From Polycyclovorans sp002706265 (lineage in GTDB: Bacteria > Pseudomonadota > Gammaproteobacteria > Nevskiales > Nevskiaceae): 64,000 nucleotides of DNA. The position numbers and the translations under genes were made by a program. The stretch is from positions 62,001 through 126,000 of the forward strand of contig CAXBBM010000005.1 in the NCBI GenBank assembly GCA_963973915.1, given 5' to 3'. Numbering within the stretch: the stretch's first letter is position 1; each line of letters opens with the position of its first letter. A model generated the notes under the pieces. It had not been told where the DNA came from. It made no database searches and saw nothing but the letters and a program-made list of their open reading frames with translations. Below, piece by piece: positions 55,226 through 63,464 of the stretch.

Positions 55226-56738
55226 TCGTGATGTGCTCCGGTTGTTGCAGGTGCCGCAGGCGACTCAATGACTCGGCCATGTCTTCCAGCAGACGTTGCC
55301 CCGAGAGCGCCCGCATCGACTCATCGACGCTTCGTTGCCCCTCGGCGGTCTGCGCCAGGATGGTCTCTCGGGTGTGCACACCTTGCAGTGCGGCCGAGAC
55401 GGAGTGCGCAGGGTATTGGTCCAATACCGCCCGCAAGGCGGCCCGCTGCGGTGCCAGCAGGGTGCTGTCCAGAAGGTTGCCCATGGCCACGTCGTCGTTC
55501 ATCCGCCGGGCCAGGCGCCGGGCATCGTCGAGCTGCTGCAACAGCAGCGACCAGTCCGGCAGTCGCTGGGTTTCGACGTTCGGCAACTGGCCGATAAAAC
55601 GCGTGACCTTTTCCAGCGCCTCGTGAATGGCCACCAGGGACCGGCCATGGCCGGTAGACAGTCGCGCGCGCAAGGCCTGAACCAGTTCGATCACGATTTC
55701 ATCGAGGGCGCGACGACCTGCGTCCAGGGCGAGCGCCGGAACCGTGGCCAAACTCGGATCCAAGTGACGTTCCAGGCTATTTTTCGGTTCGGAAACGATC
55801 CATTCGGCCGCGCGCGCCAGCCTGGGAATCAGGGGCACGAAGATGGCGGCCCCCAGCAGGTTGAACGCGGTGTGGAAGGCCGCAATCGACAGCGCGGCGT
55901 CGTCGCCGATCCAGGTTTCCGTCATCAGGTCGACTGTGGCCAGAAACACCGGCAGCAACAGCAGCGCCACGGTGCCGGTCCCGAGATTGAAAATCACGTG
56001 AACCAGCGCGGTGCGCTGGGCCAGCCTTTGCGCGCCGATGGCAGCGAGTGCAGCCGTGACGGTCGTGCCGACGTTCTGGCCGATCACCAGCGCCGCGGCT
56101 TGCTCAAAGCTGACCGTGCCGGTCGCCAGCGCGGTGAGCGTGGTGGCCACCGCCGCACTGGACGATTGCATCACCACCGTCATCACCACACCCACGCCCA
56201 CCATCATCAAGCGGCCCGAAAAGCCCTCGACGGTGTAGCGGCTGAGGTCAATGTGGGTCGAGAGATCGGCCATGCCGGTTTGCAGCACGTCGATTCCGAC
56301 AAAAATCACGCCAAAACCAGCCAGCGCCGTCCCGGCCTGCGCCAGCCGGTCACGCCCGAGCAGCCGCGCCAAAGCGCCGATGCCAATCAATGGCAGCGCC
56401 AGCGTGCTCACCGAGAGCTTGAGGCCCAGCAGCGCGACAATCCAGCCGGTGCTGGTGGTGCCGAGATTCGCGCCGATGATGACGCCGATCGCATTGTTGA
56501 AACTGAGCAGGCCCGCCGAGACAAAGCCGATGGTCGCCAGGGTGGTCGCGCTGGAACTTTGCACCAAGGCCGTGAGCCCGGCGCCGGAGGCAACCGCTGA
56601 CCAGCGATTGCCGGTGAAACGCGCCAAAAAACCTCTCAGCGCGTCGCCGGCCACGGCCTTGAGGCCGTCGGTCATGAGGATCATCCCCAGCAGGAACAAT
56701 CCGATACCGCCAAAAACGGTGGCCGAGGTGCCGAGCAT
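55209..56738 (-). CDS. Na+/phosphate cotransporter with PhoU-like tail
   Basis: The 509-residue protein has two Na/Pi-cotransporter repeats, each with a QSSSA motif (LVQSSSATTLATIG and VMQSSSAAVATTLT), in a membrane domain of about 320 residues. A C-terminal PhoU-like helical domain follows (~335-500). It probably imports or balances phosphate across the inner membrane. It lies 6 bases after hisD and overlaps the PPK2 gene. Confidence 0.9.
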   Translation of the reverse strand: MLGTSATVFGGIGLFLLGMILMTDGLKAVAGDALRGFLARFTGNRWSAVASGAGLTALVQSSSATTLATIGFVSAGLLSFNNAIGVIIGANLGTTSTGWIVALLGLKLSVSTLALPLIGIGALARLLGRDRLAQAGTALAGFGVIFVGIDVLQTGMADLSTHIDLSRYTVEGFSGRLMMVGVGVVMTVVMQSSSAAVATTLTALATGTVSFEQAAALVIGQNVGTTVTAALAAIGAQRLAQRTALVHVIFNLGTGTVALLLLPVFLATVDLMTETWIGDDAALSIAAFHTAFNLLGAAIFVPLIPRLARAAEWIVSEPKNSLERHLDPSLATVPALALDAGRRALDEIVIELVQALRARLSTGHGRSLVAIHEALEKVTRFIGQLPNVETQRLPDWSLLLQQLDDARRLARRMNDDVAMGNLLDSTLLAPQRAALRAVLDQYPAHSVSAALQGVHTRETILAQTAEGQRSVDESMRALSGQRLLEDMAESLSRLRHLQQPEHITNAQGQ

Positions 56739-56744
56739 GTGGGG

Positions 56745-58046
56745 CTAGCTCCGGTCCCGCGCGCTGGCCGCGTGCGCGGCCAGCCCTTCGGCGTCGGCAA
56801 TGCGGGCTGCGATGGGCGCGAGCACCTTTGCGCCTTCAGGCGTGCACTCGATGAGGCTGGTGCGTTTCTGGAATTCGTACACGCCCAGCGGATTGGAGAA
56901 GCGCGCGGCGCGCGAGGTCGGCAGCACATGGTTGGGGCCGGCGCAGTAGTCGCCAAATGCTTCCGGCGTGTGGCGCCCCAGAAAGATCGCGCCGGCGTGG
57001 CGGATCTGTTCCATCAGCGCGCGCGGGTCGTCCACGGCCAGCTCAAGGTGCTCGGGGGCGATGCGGTTGCTGATGGCGGCGGCATCGTCAAAGTCCCTGG
57101 CCAGAATCAGCGCGCCACGATGGCCGACCGAGGCGCGCACGATGTCTTGCCGGCCCAGCGCGCTGAGTCGCGTGTTCATGGCGGCCTCCACGGCATCCAG
57201 ACAGGCCGCGTCCGGGCTGATCAGAATCGACTGCGCCAGCTCGTCGTGCTCGGCCTGGCTGAACAGGTCCATCGCCAGCCAGCGCGGATCGGTGTTGCCG
57301 TCGCTGATGATGACGATCTCGGAGGGCCCGGCAATCGAGTCGATGCCCACCCGGCCGAAGACGCGGCGCTTGGCCGCCGCCACATAGGCATTGCCGGGGC
57401 CGACAATCTTGTCGACCGCGGCAATGGTCTGCGTGCCATAAGCCAGCGCCGCCACCGCCTGCGCGCCGCCGATGGTGATGACCCGGTCGATGCCCGCCAG
57501 ATGCGCGGCCCCCAGCACCACCGGGTTGAGGTCCCCGCCCGGCGCCGGCACGACCATGACCACTTCGCCCACCCCGGCCACCTTGGCGGGAAGGGCGTTC
57601 ATCAACACCGATGACGGGTACGCGGCCTTGCCGCCGGGCACGTACAGCCCCACGCGGTCCATGGGCGTGACGCGCTGGCCCAGCCGGTTGCCGTGGGCGT
57701 CGGTGAACTCGAAGGCGGCGATCTTCTGGTGTTCGGCATAGGCGGTGATGCGCGCGGCGGCGGCGCTCAGGGCATCGCGCAGGTCGGCGGGCAGGCCCTT
57801 CCAGGCGGTTTCGAGCGCGGCGGCTTCCAGCACCAGTTCGCTGGCCTGTTGCACCGAGCGGCGGTCGAAGCGATTGGTCAGGGCCACCACCGCGGCGTCG
57901 CCGTCGGCGCGCACCTGGGCAATCAGGTCGTCAACGACCTGGGTGATGTCGGCACTGATCTCGGGCGCGCGGTCCAGCAGTGCGTCCAATTGCAGGGTGA
58001 AGGCCGCGTCGCGGCTGTCGAGCCGCTGGGGCTTTAGGGCCGTCAT
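56745..58046 (-). CDS. hisD: Histidinol dehydrogenase
   Basis: This enzyme oxidises L-histidinol to L-histidine in two NAD-dependent steps. The 433-residue protein has the family segment VPGGKAAYPSSVLMNALPA, the GPSEI(V) motif (IDSIAGPSEIVII) and metal/catalytic residues such as QAEHDELAQS. It overlaps hisG by 4 bases. The rest of the his pathway is not in this window. Confidence 0.96.
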   Translation of the reverse strand: MTALKPQRLDSRDAAFTLQLDALLDRAPEISADITQVVDDLIAQVRADGDAAVVALTNRFDRRSVQQASELVLEAAALETAWKGLPADLRDALSAAAARITAYAEHQKIAAFEFTDAHGNRLGQRVTPMDRVGLYVPGGKAAYPSSVLMNALPAKVAGVGEVVMVVPAPGGDLNPVVLGAAHLAGIDRVITIGGAQAVAALAYGTQTIAAVDKIVGPGNAYVAAAKRRVFGRVGIDSIAGPSEIVIISDGNTDPRWLAMDLFSQAEHDELAQSILISPDAACLDAVEAAMNTRLSALGRQDIVRASVGHRGALILARDFDDAAAISNRIAPEHLELAVDDPRALMEQIRHAGAIFLGRHTPEAFGDYCAGPNHVLPTSRAARFSNPLGVYEFQKRTSLIECTPEGAKVLAPIAARIADAEGLAAHAASARDRS

Positions 58047-58672
58047 GCCCGCGCCTCCACCGCCTCCGCAAAGCGCGCCAACCAGCCCTTGATGGCCGCG
58101 TGCTTGGTTTTCATCGCCGCCTTGTTGACGACCATGCGCGCGGTGATGTGGGTGATGATTTCGGTCTCGACCAGGCCATTGGCCCTGAGGGTGTTGCCGG
58201 TGTCGACCAGATCGACGATCACGTCGGCCAGGCCCACCAGCGGCGCGAGCTCCATGGAGCCGTAGAGCTTGATCATCTCCACCTGCATGTCGCGCTGCGC
58301 AAAATGCGCCCGGGTGATGGCCGGGTACTTGGTGGCCACCCGCAGCCGGTGCTGCGGCGGCAGCGCCGGCGAATCCTTCACCTGCGCCACTGACAGGCGG
58401 CAGCCGGCAATCTTCAGATCCAGCGGCTCGTAGAGGCCTTCGCCGCCGTGCTCCATCAGCACATCCTTGCCGGTCACGCCCAGGTCGGCGGCGCCGTAGG
58501 CCACATAAGTGGGCACGTCGGCAGGCCGGATGATGACCAACTGCAGGTCGGGCTCGGTGGTCGGCACCCGCAGCAAACGGCCAATGTCACCGGCGGGCTC
58601 GATGCCCATGGACTTGAGCATGGGCAGGGTGTCTTCAAGGATTCGGCCCTTGGAAAGTGCAAGCGTGATCAT
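58043..58672 (-). CDS. hisG: ATP phosphoribosyltransferase, short form
   Basis: This enzyme catalyses the first step of histidine synthesis. The protein is about 209 residues: ITLALSKGRILEDTLPML at the start and the PRPP-binding segment ADVIVDLVDTGNTLRANGL. It lacks the C-terminal regulatory domain of the long form, so it is the HisG-S type that needs HisZ; hisZ is not visible here. I prefer the ATG at 58672, with 58681 as an alternative. hisD follows with a 4-base overlap. Confidence 0.94.
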   Translation of the reverse strand: MITLALSKGRILEDTLPMLKSMGIEPAGDIGRLLRVPTTEPDLQLVIIRPADVPTYVAYGAADLGVTGKDVLMEHGGEGLYEPLDLKIAGCRLSVAQVKDSPALPPQHRLRVATKYPAITRAHFAQRDMQVEMIKLYGSMELAPLVGLADVIVDLVDTGNTLRANGLVETEIITHITARMVVNKAAMKTKHAAIKGWLARFAEAVEARA

Positions 58673-58752
58673 GGCGCGCATTGTAGCGGGGCGGACCCGC
58701 CGGCTGACCTAAAGCCGCGCAGCGGATCAGCTAAGTGGTTGATTGGGCGCGT

Positions 58753-59136
58753 TCAATACATCGGGTTGCCATTTTTCGTTTGCTCCGGGATCGGCTGGAT
58801 CGAATCCCAATGCTCAACAATCTTTCCGTTGTCATCGAAACGGAAGAAATCCATGGTCACGTACTCCTTGCCCTCAGGCCACGTCTGATGGGTGTGAAGC
58901 GCAACCAGGTCGCCCTCGGCAATGACCCGAACGAATTCGATCGATTTTTCCGGAAACTGCTCGGCCATTTCGGTGAAGTAGTCAATGAAGGACTGCTTGC
59001 CGTTGCCCACCAGTGGGTTGTGCTGAAGGTAGTGTTCGCCGACATACCGCTCCACGGCGTTGGCAGGATCGCCGGTATAGGCCATGCGATAGAACGCGAT
59101 GGCGTGTTGCTTGTTCGCTTCCAGGTCGTGAACCAC
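58753..59136 (-). CDS. SnoaL-like (NTF2-fold) protein
   Basis: The protein is about 127 residues and fits the SnoaL/NTF2-like superfamily: an N-terminal helix, AVERYVGEHYLQHNPLVGNG, and the later VTMDFFRFDDNGKIVEHWD. Members bind small molecules or act as cyclases or isomerases; no specific reaction can be named. I use the GTG at 59136 because GGAGG lies 5 bases before it. It is the last gene of a four-gene minus-strand patch. Confidence 0.8.
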   Translation of the reverse strand: MVHDLEANKQHAIAFYRMAYTGDPANAVERYVGEHYLQHNPLVGNGKQSFIDYFTEMAEQFPEKSIEFVRVIAEGDLVALHTHQTWPEGKEYVTMDFFRFDDNGKIVEHWDSIQPIPEQTKNGNPMY

Positions 59137-59191
59137 TTGAACCTCCGAAGGGATTGATCTCGGCGCATCGACCGAGAGGCGTGTCGGCCGG

Positions 59192-59605
59192 TTACTCGAA
59201 GGGCGGCAGCTTCGGGTGGCGCGGCAAGGTGTCGGCGTATTCGGCCCACGAAAGATGTTTGGAATGCCAGCTGTGCAGCACCGGCGGTACTGCTTCGGGG
59301 TCGTCAAGGCTGCCGATGGTGATGTCGATCAGTCCCGGCAAGAAGCTGGCGGTGAACGAAATCTGCGTGCCACAGACCTCGCAGAATCCGCGCTGTGCTT
59401 CGGGCGACGACGCGTAGATTTTGAGTGGCGCCTTGCTGAAGCGGACCTGGCCTTCCGGGTACATCGCCCACGCCACAGACGGGGCGGCGCTGGCGCGACG
59501 ACACATGCTGCAGTGGCAAATGGCCGCCACGACCGGATCGCCGGTCACGACGTAACGAACCGCACCGCACTGACAGCCGCCTTCGATTTGGTTTGCCTGA
59601 TCCAT
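59192..59605 (-). CDS. GFA-family (CENP-V/Mss4-like) zinc protein
   Basis: The 137-residue protein has the zinc ligand pattern of the GFA family: GGCQCGAVRY, CHCSMCRR and GFCEVCGT. Relatives include the glutathione-dependent formaldehyde-activating enzyme, but most members are uncharacterised. AAAGGAG lies 9 bases before the ATG. Neighbouring SDR-remnant, SnoaL and GST genes suggest a detoxification role. Confidence 0.88.
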   Translation of the reverse strand: MDQANQIEGGCQCGAVRYVVTGDPVVAAICHCSMCRRASAAPSVAWAMYPEGQVRFSKAPLKIYASSPEAQRGFCEVCGTQISFTASFLPGLIDITIGSLDDPEAVPPVLHSWHSKHLSWAEYADTLPRHPKLPPFE

Positions 59606-59619
59606 TGCAGATAACTCCT

Positions 59620-60411
59620 TTAGAACGCGCTCTTGAGCACACCGCCATCCACACGCAAGGCCGCGCCGGTGGTCGCCGACGCGAGCGGGCTGGCCACGTA
59701 CACCGCCAACGACGCCACCTCGGCCGGCCTTGCGAAGCGTTTGATCAGCGACGTGGGCCGTACTTTTTCGAAGAACGCTTGCTCGTAGGCCTCGAACGAC
59801 ATGCCCTCGCTTTTCGCCAGCGTTTCCACAAAGTCACCCACGCCGCGTGACTTGGTCGGCCCGGGCAAGATGCAGTTGACGGTAATGCCCGTGCCGGAAA
59901 GGTCTTCGGCCAGGCCTCGCGACACGGCCAGCTGCGCGGTTTTGGTCATGCCTTAATGAATCATTTCGGCCGGAATCTGCACGGCGCTTTCACTGGAAAT
60001 GAAGATGACGCGGCCCCAGTTGGCCTGCTTCATCGCCGGCAGGCACAAGCGCGTCAGGCGAACGCCGCTGAGCACGTTGACGTCGAAGAAACGCATCCAG
60101 TCTGCGTCTTCGATTTCGCCGAACGGCTTGGGCTCAAAGATGCCCAGGTTGTTCACCAGAATCTCGATGTCGGCGTGCGTGCGCACCAGCGCTTCGGCCA
60201 CCTCCGACTTGCTCAGATCACCCGCAAAGCCCAGCGCGTCGTGACCGGTGGCCTTCTTGATCGAAGCAATCGCGGCATCGACCGCCGTCTGCGTACGACC
60301 ATTGACGATGACCTTGGCACCTTCGGCCGCCAAGGCTTCAGCAATGGCGTAACCGATCCCCGCCGTGCTGCCCGACACCAGTCCGAGACGGTTGTTGAGT
60401 TGCATGTCCAT
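59620..60411 (-). pseudogene. Short-chain dehydrogenase interrupted at its catalytic tyrosine codon
   Basis: The two open parts (59953-60411 and 59620-59949) are in one frame and together make a normal SDR of about 264 codons. The first part has the Rossmann motif GSTAGIGYAIAEAL and NNLG. The second has the C-terminal ASPLASATTGAALRVDGG. They are separated only by a TAA at 59953-59955. The catalytic pattern S-x12-Y-x3-K is otherwise intact (SSESAVQ ... EMIH-stop-GMTK), so the stop replaces the tyrosine. One base change from TAT/TAC explains it. Either the gene has just been inactivated or the base is a sequencing error. Confidence 0.88.
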
Positions 60412-60450
60412 AACGACTCTCAGTGTGGGTGGGAAGTGGGAGCGGCGACG

Positions 60451-61092
60451 CTATCGTGCCGGCGCGTCAATCTGGCGATCGGGGTGCGCGGCCGCGATTT
60501 CGGGCAAGGCCATCAAGGCTTTGCCCACGGCCCCCACGCGCGGGAAGCCATCCAGCGACACATTGAATCGCGCCGCGCCAATCAAATGACTGGCCAAGGC
60601 CAGGTCGGCGATGCTCAACATCTCGCCGTGACAACGTGTGGCGCCTTCGGGCAGCAGGGCTTCGTAGGCCGCCAAGCCTTCGCGAAACCAGTGCCCGGCC
60701 CAGTCAGCACAGGCCGCTTCATCGGCACCAAAACGCTGGGCCAGCTGCGCCCGCACGCGCGGCACGACGATCGGGTGCGTGTCGGCGGCCGTCAGCAAAA
60801 ACAGGGTGCGCACCTTGGCGCGGCCGGCGGCATCGGTCGGCATCAACGGCGGCGCCGGATAGGTTTCTTCCAGCCATTCGATAATGGCCAGGCTTTGAGT
60901 CAGTGGCTCAGGCGTTGCGCCCTCAAGCGCCGGCACCGCGCCGGCCGGGTTCAACGCTCGAAACGCCGCAGCGTGCTGTTGACCTTGCGTGAGGTCGTGC
61001 GTGCGCTCTTCAAAGGCAACGCCTTTTACCGTCAAGGCGATGCGCACACGGTAGGTCGCCAGAGACAACCAAAAGCTGTGAAGAATGATCAT
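60451..61092 (-). CDS. Glutathione S-transferase, maleylacetoacetate isomerase-like
   Basis: The 213-residue protein has a GST N-terminal thioredoxin-fold domain (RVRIALTVKG, NPAGAVPAL, LTQSLAIIEWLEE) and a helical C-terminal domain (SIADLALASHLIGAARFNV). The LTQSLAIIEWLEE segment is typical of the zeta/MaiA class. The serine-rich active-site loop of MaiA is changed (SFWLSLATYR), so the activity may differ. It heads the SDR-GFA-SnoaL patch, 40 bases before the SDR remnant. Confidence 0.85.
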   Translation of the reverse strand: MIILHSFWLSLATYRVRIALTVKGVAFEERTHDLTQGQQHAAAFRALNPAGAVPALEGATPEPLTQSLAIIEWLEETYPAPPLMPTDAAGRAKVRTLFLLTAADTHPIVVPRVRAQLAQRFGADEAACADWAGHWFREGLAAYEALLPEGATRCHGEMLSIADLALASHLIGAARFNVSLDGFPRVGAVGKALMALPEIAAAHPDRQIDAPAR

Positions 61093-61224
61093 GAGTCCAG
61101 TCTAGCGGCTCGCCCGTGACACAACGGCCTCACCATGGACGGGACTGAGGTTGTCGAACGGCGCAGCACCCGACAATGGCGGCACTACACTCCGGCCACC
61201 CCAACCCACACTCAGATCACTGAT

Positions 61225-62364
61225 ATGCCGACCTCCACCCGCGGCACTTCGAAGCACCGACTACTGTTCGTCCTGCTGACAGGCGCGGGATTGATGGCGG
61301 GCTGCAATCAGCCACAGAACACCGATCTGCAAGAAGACGCGGCGACCGCTGGCGCTGAATCGGCCGAGGCGTCGCCCACCGAAGCCACTGAAACCGATGA
61401 CCCCTACGCGGCCGAAGGCGAGCGCCGCGCACAAGCAGTGGCGGCGCAGCTCATCGGAACGCCGGGGCCAACCGCCGTGTTGACGACCCTCGACGGCGAC
61501 AAGATTGATCTGGCGAGCCTGCATGGAAGAATGCCCGTCTATCTGAAATTCTGGGCCACATGGTGCGGGCCATGCCGCGAGCAAATGCCGGGCTTCGAGA
61601 CGATTTATCAAGCCAAGGGCGACGAGATGCAAGTGGTGGCCATCAACACCGGTTTCACCGACACCGAAGACCAGGTTCGCAAGTACCGCGAGGCGCTAAA
61701 ACTGAGTATGCCGGTCGCGATTGATGATGGCACGCTGGCCGCAGTGTTGGACTTACGCGTGACCCCGCAGCACGTGCTGATCGACCGCAACGGACTGATC
61801 GCCTACGTCGGCCACAAAGATGGCCCCGAGCTGGATCGCGCCATTGAGCAGGTGCTAAGCCGCGACGGCGACGAGCCCGCCATCGCCCAGGCCGATCAGC
61901 CCGCCACCGCACCCGTCATCGCGGAAGGGGATCTGGTGGGTGATTTCACCGTCACATTAATGTCGGGCGACAAGATGCCACTCGGCGGCGCAGACGCCCC
62001 GCGCCCCCGCGCCGTGTTGTTCTTCTCTCCTTGGTGCGAGTCCTATCTCGCTGAAACACGACCGGCCATCTCGGCGCAGTGCAAGCGCTATCGCGAAGCG
62101 GTCGAAAAGCTCGCCGAGACCGGCGAGGTTGATTGGGTGGCACTGTCCAATCCGCTTTGGGCGTCAGCGCAAGACGTGCATGATTATCGCGAAGCCACCG
62201 GAACCCAAGTGCCTTTGGCGCTAGACCCCGATGGCTCAATCTTTCGTGCCTTCGGCGTTCGCCAAGTGCCCAGTGTTGCGGTCATCGACCGGCGCGGCAC
62301 CTTGATCGAATTGCTGAGCGCCGAAGACAGCGACATCGCCGCAGCGGTGGCGATTGCGCCTTAA
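61225..62364 (+). CDS. Lipoprotein with two thioredoxin-like domains (TlpA-type)
   Basis: The 379-residue protein has a lipoprotein signal ending LMAGC and an acidic, Ala/Glu-rich linker (~30-70). The first TlpA-like thioredoxin domain has an intact WCGPC (C114, C117). The second thioredoxin-like domain has PWCESY (C271), so its second cysteine is lost. It probably acts in periplasmic thiol-disulfide exchange, for example cytochrome maturation or oxidative repair. The second domain may be structural or may hold a mixed disulfide. It is divergent from the GST gene. Confidence 0.85.
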   Translation: MPTSTRGTSKHRLLFVLLTGAGLMAGCNQPQNTDLQEDAATAGAESAEASPTEATETDDPYAAEGERRAQAVAAQLIGTPGPTAVLTTLDGDKIDLASLHGRMPVYLKFWATWCGPCREQMPGFETIYQAKGDEMQVVAINTGFTDTEDQVRKYREALKLSMPVAIDDGTLAAVLDLRVTPQHVLIDRNGLIAYVGHKDGPELDRAIEQVLSRDGDEPAIAQADQPATAPVIAEGDLVGDFTVTLMSGDKMPLGGADAPRPRAVLFFSPWCESYLAETRPAISAQCKRYREAVEKLAETGEVDWVALSNPLWASAQDVHDYREATGTQVPLALDPDGSIFRAFGVRQVPSVAVIDRRGTLIELLSAEDSDIAAAVAIAP

Positions 62365-62382
62365 GCCAGCTCGCACAAACCC

Positions 62383-63159
62383 TCAACGCGCCTTGCGCAT
62401 GTAGTGCGCGCCCGACTTGCCGTCAGCCCCTTTACGCGTCTGCAGTTCGTAGCCGGTGGTGGCCGCCACCAGATCGCTGAGCCGCTTCTGGCCATAGTTG
62501 CGGGCGTCGAAATCGGGCTGCTGCTTGTTGATGTATTGGCCGATGGCGCCCAGGTGGGCCCAGCCGTCATCGTCTACCGAGGCTTCCAGCGCGGCGTCGA
62601 ACATGGCCTTCAATTGCGGGTCGGCCTTGGCCAGCTTGGGCGCTGCGGCGGCTTCGGCCTTGGGCGTTGCAGGCTCGCCGGCCTTGGCCTTGGTCTTTTT
62701 GGCGGGCGTGGGCTTGGCGGCGGGTTCGGGCCGCAGAATGTCGACGTAGACGAACTTGTCGCAGGCAGCGATCAGCGACCGCGGTGTCTTGCGCTCGCCA
62801 AAGCCGTACACGGTTTTGCCCGACTCCCGCAGGCGCGTGGCCAGGCGGGTGAAGTCGCTGTCGGACGACACCAGGCAGAAGCCATCGAAGTTGCCGGTGT
62901 ACAGCAGGTCCATGGCATCGATGATCAGCGCGCTGTCGGTGGCATTTTTGCCGGTGGTGTAGCCGAACTGCTGCATGGGCTGGATGGCATGGGCGACCAG
63001 CTTCTGCTTCCAGCTGCCGAGATTGGGCTGAGTCCAGTCCCCGTAAATGCGCTTGACGCTGGCCACGCCATATTTGGCCACCTCGGCCAGCAGCGGCTCG
63101 ATCAAATCGGCCCTGGCGTTGTCGGCATCGATGAGGACCGCGAGTCGGGGACTGTCCAT
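62383..63159 (-). CDS. NYN-domain ribonuclease-like protein with OST-HTH (LOTUS) domain
   Basis: The 258-residue protein has a LabA-type NYN/PIN-like nuclease domain (residues ~1-145) with acidic residues in LIDADNA, ATDSALIIDAMDLLY and LVSSDSDFTRLA. A Lys/Ala/Pro-rich linker (~145-180) leads to a C-terminal OST-HTH domain (~183-255, LKAMFDAALEASVDDDGWAHLGAIGQYI, read in parts). The combination suggests RNA binding and cleavage. It is convergent with the TlpA-type gene across 18 bases. Confidence 0.88.
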   Translation of the reverse strand: MDSPRLAVLIDADNARADLIEPLLAEVAKYGVASVKRIYGDWTQPNLGSWKQKLVAHAIQPMQQFGYTTGKNATDSALIIDAMDLLYTGNFDGFCLVSSDSDFTRLATRLRESGKTVYGFGERKTPRSLIAACDKFVYVDILRPEPAAKPTPAKKTKAKAGEPATPKAEAAAAPKLAKADPQLKAMFDAALEASVDDDGWAHLGAIGQYINKQQPDFDARNYGQKRLSDLVAATTGYELQTRKGADGKSGAHYMRKAR

Positions 63160-63308
63160 GCCCGCAACGCTACCGTATTCGCGGCCCCGGGGCGCGGCCG
63201 ACCGCCGCGATGCCGCGCCGGGTCATCGACCGCGCCGGCGGCCCTGTGACACGATCCGCGGCAGCCCTTTGGCCTCTGCCGCAGGTTCGTCATCCACCTG
63301 GAATCGAT

Positions 63309-63452
63309 ATGAACATCACCCTCAGCCTTGCCCCGCTGGTGTCGCTGATTGCCGGCATCCTGATCTTGGTCAAACCCCGGCTGCTCAACTACATCGTCGC
63401 GGGTTATCTGATTCTGCTCGGCATCATCGGGCTGCTGGGCACCGGGGCCTGA
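63309..63452 (+). CDS. Tiny membrane protein, DUF3096 type
   Basis: The 47-residue protein consists almost entirely of two hydrophobic helices (PLVSLIAGILILV and NYIVAGYLILLGIIGLLG). The pattern fits DUF3096, a family of very small membrane proteins of unknown function. The ATG at 63309 gives the expected N-terminus (MNITLSLAPLV). The next gene starts 13 bases later. Confidence 0.78.
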   Translation: MNITLSLAPLVSLIAGILILVKPRLLNYIVAGYLILLGIIGLLGTGA

Positions 63453-63464
63453 GGCGACGTGTTG

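Noticed and set aside
59620..59949. Independent small gene (109 codons)
   Set aside because: It is the in-frame C-terminal half of the SDR interrupted by one stop, and it lacks its own ribosome-binding site.
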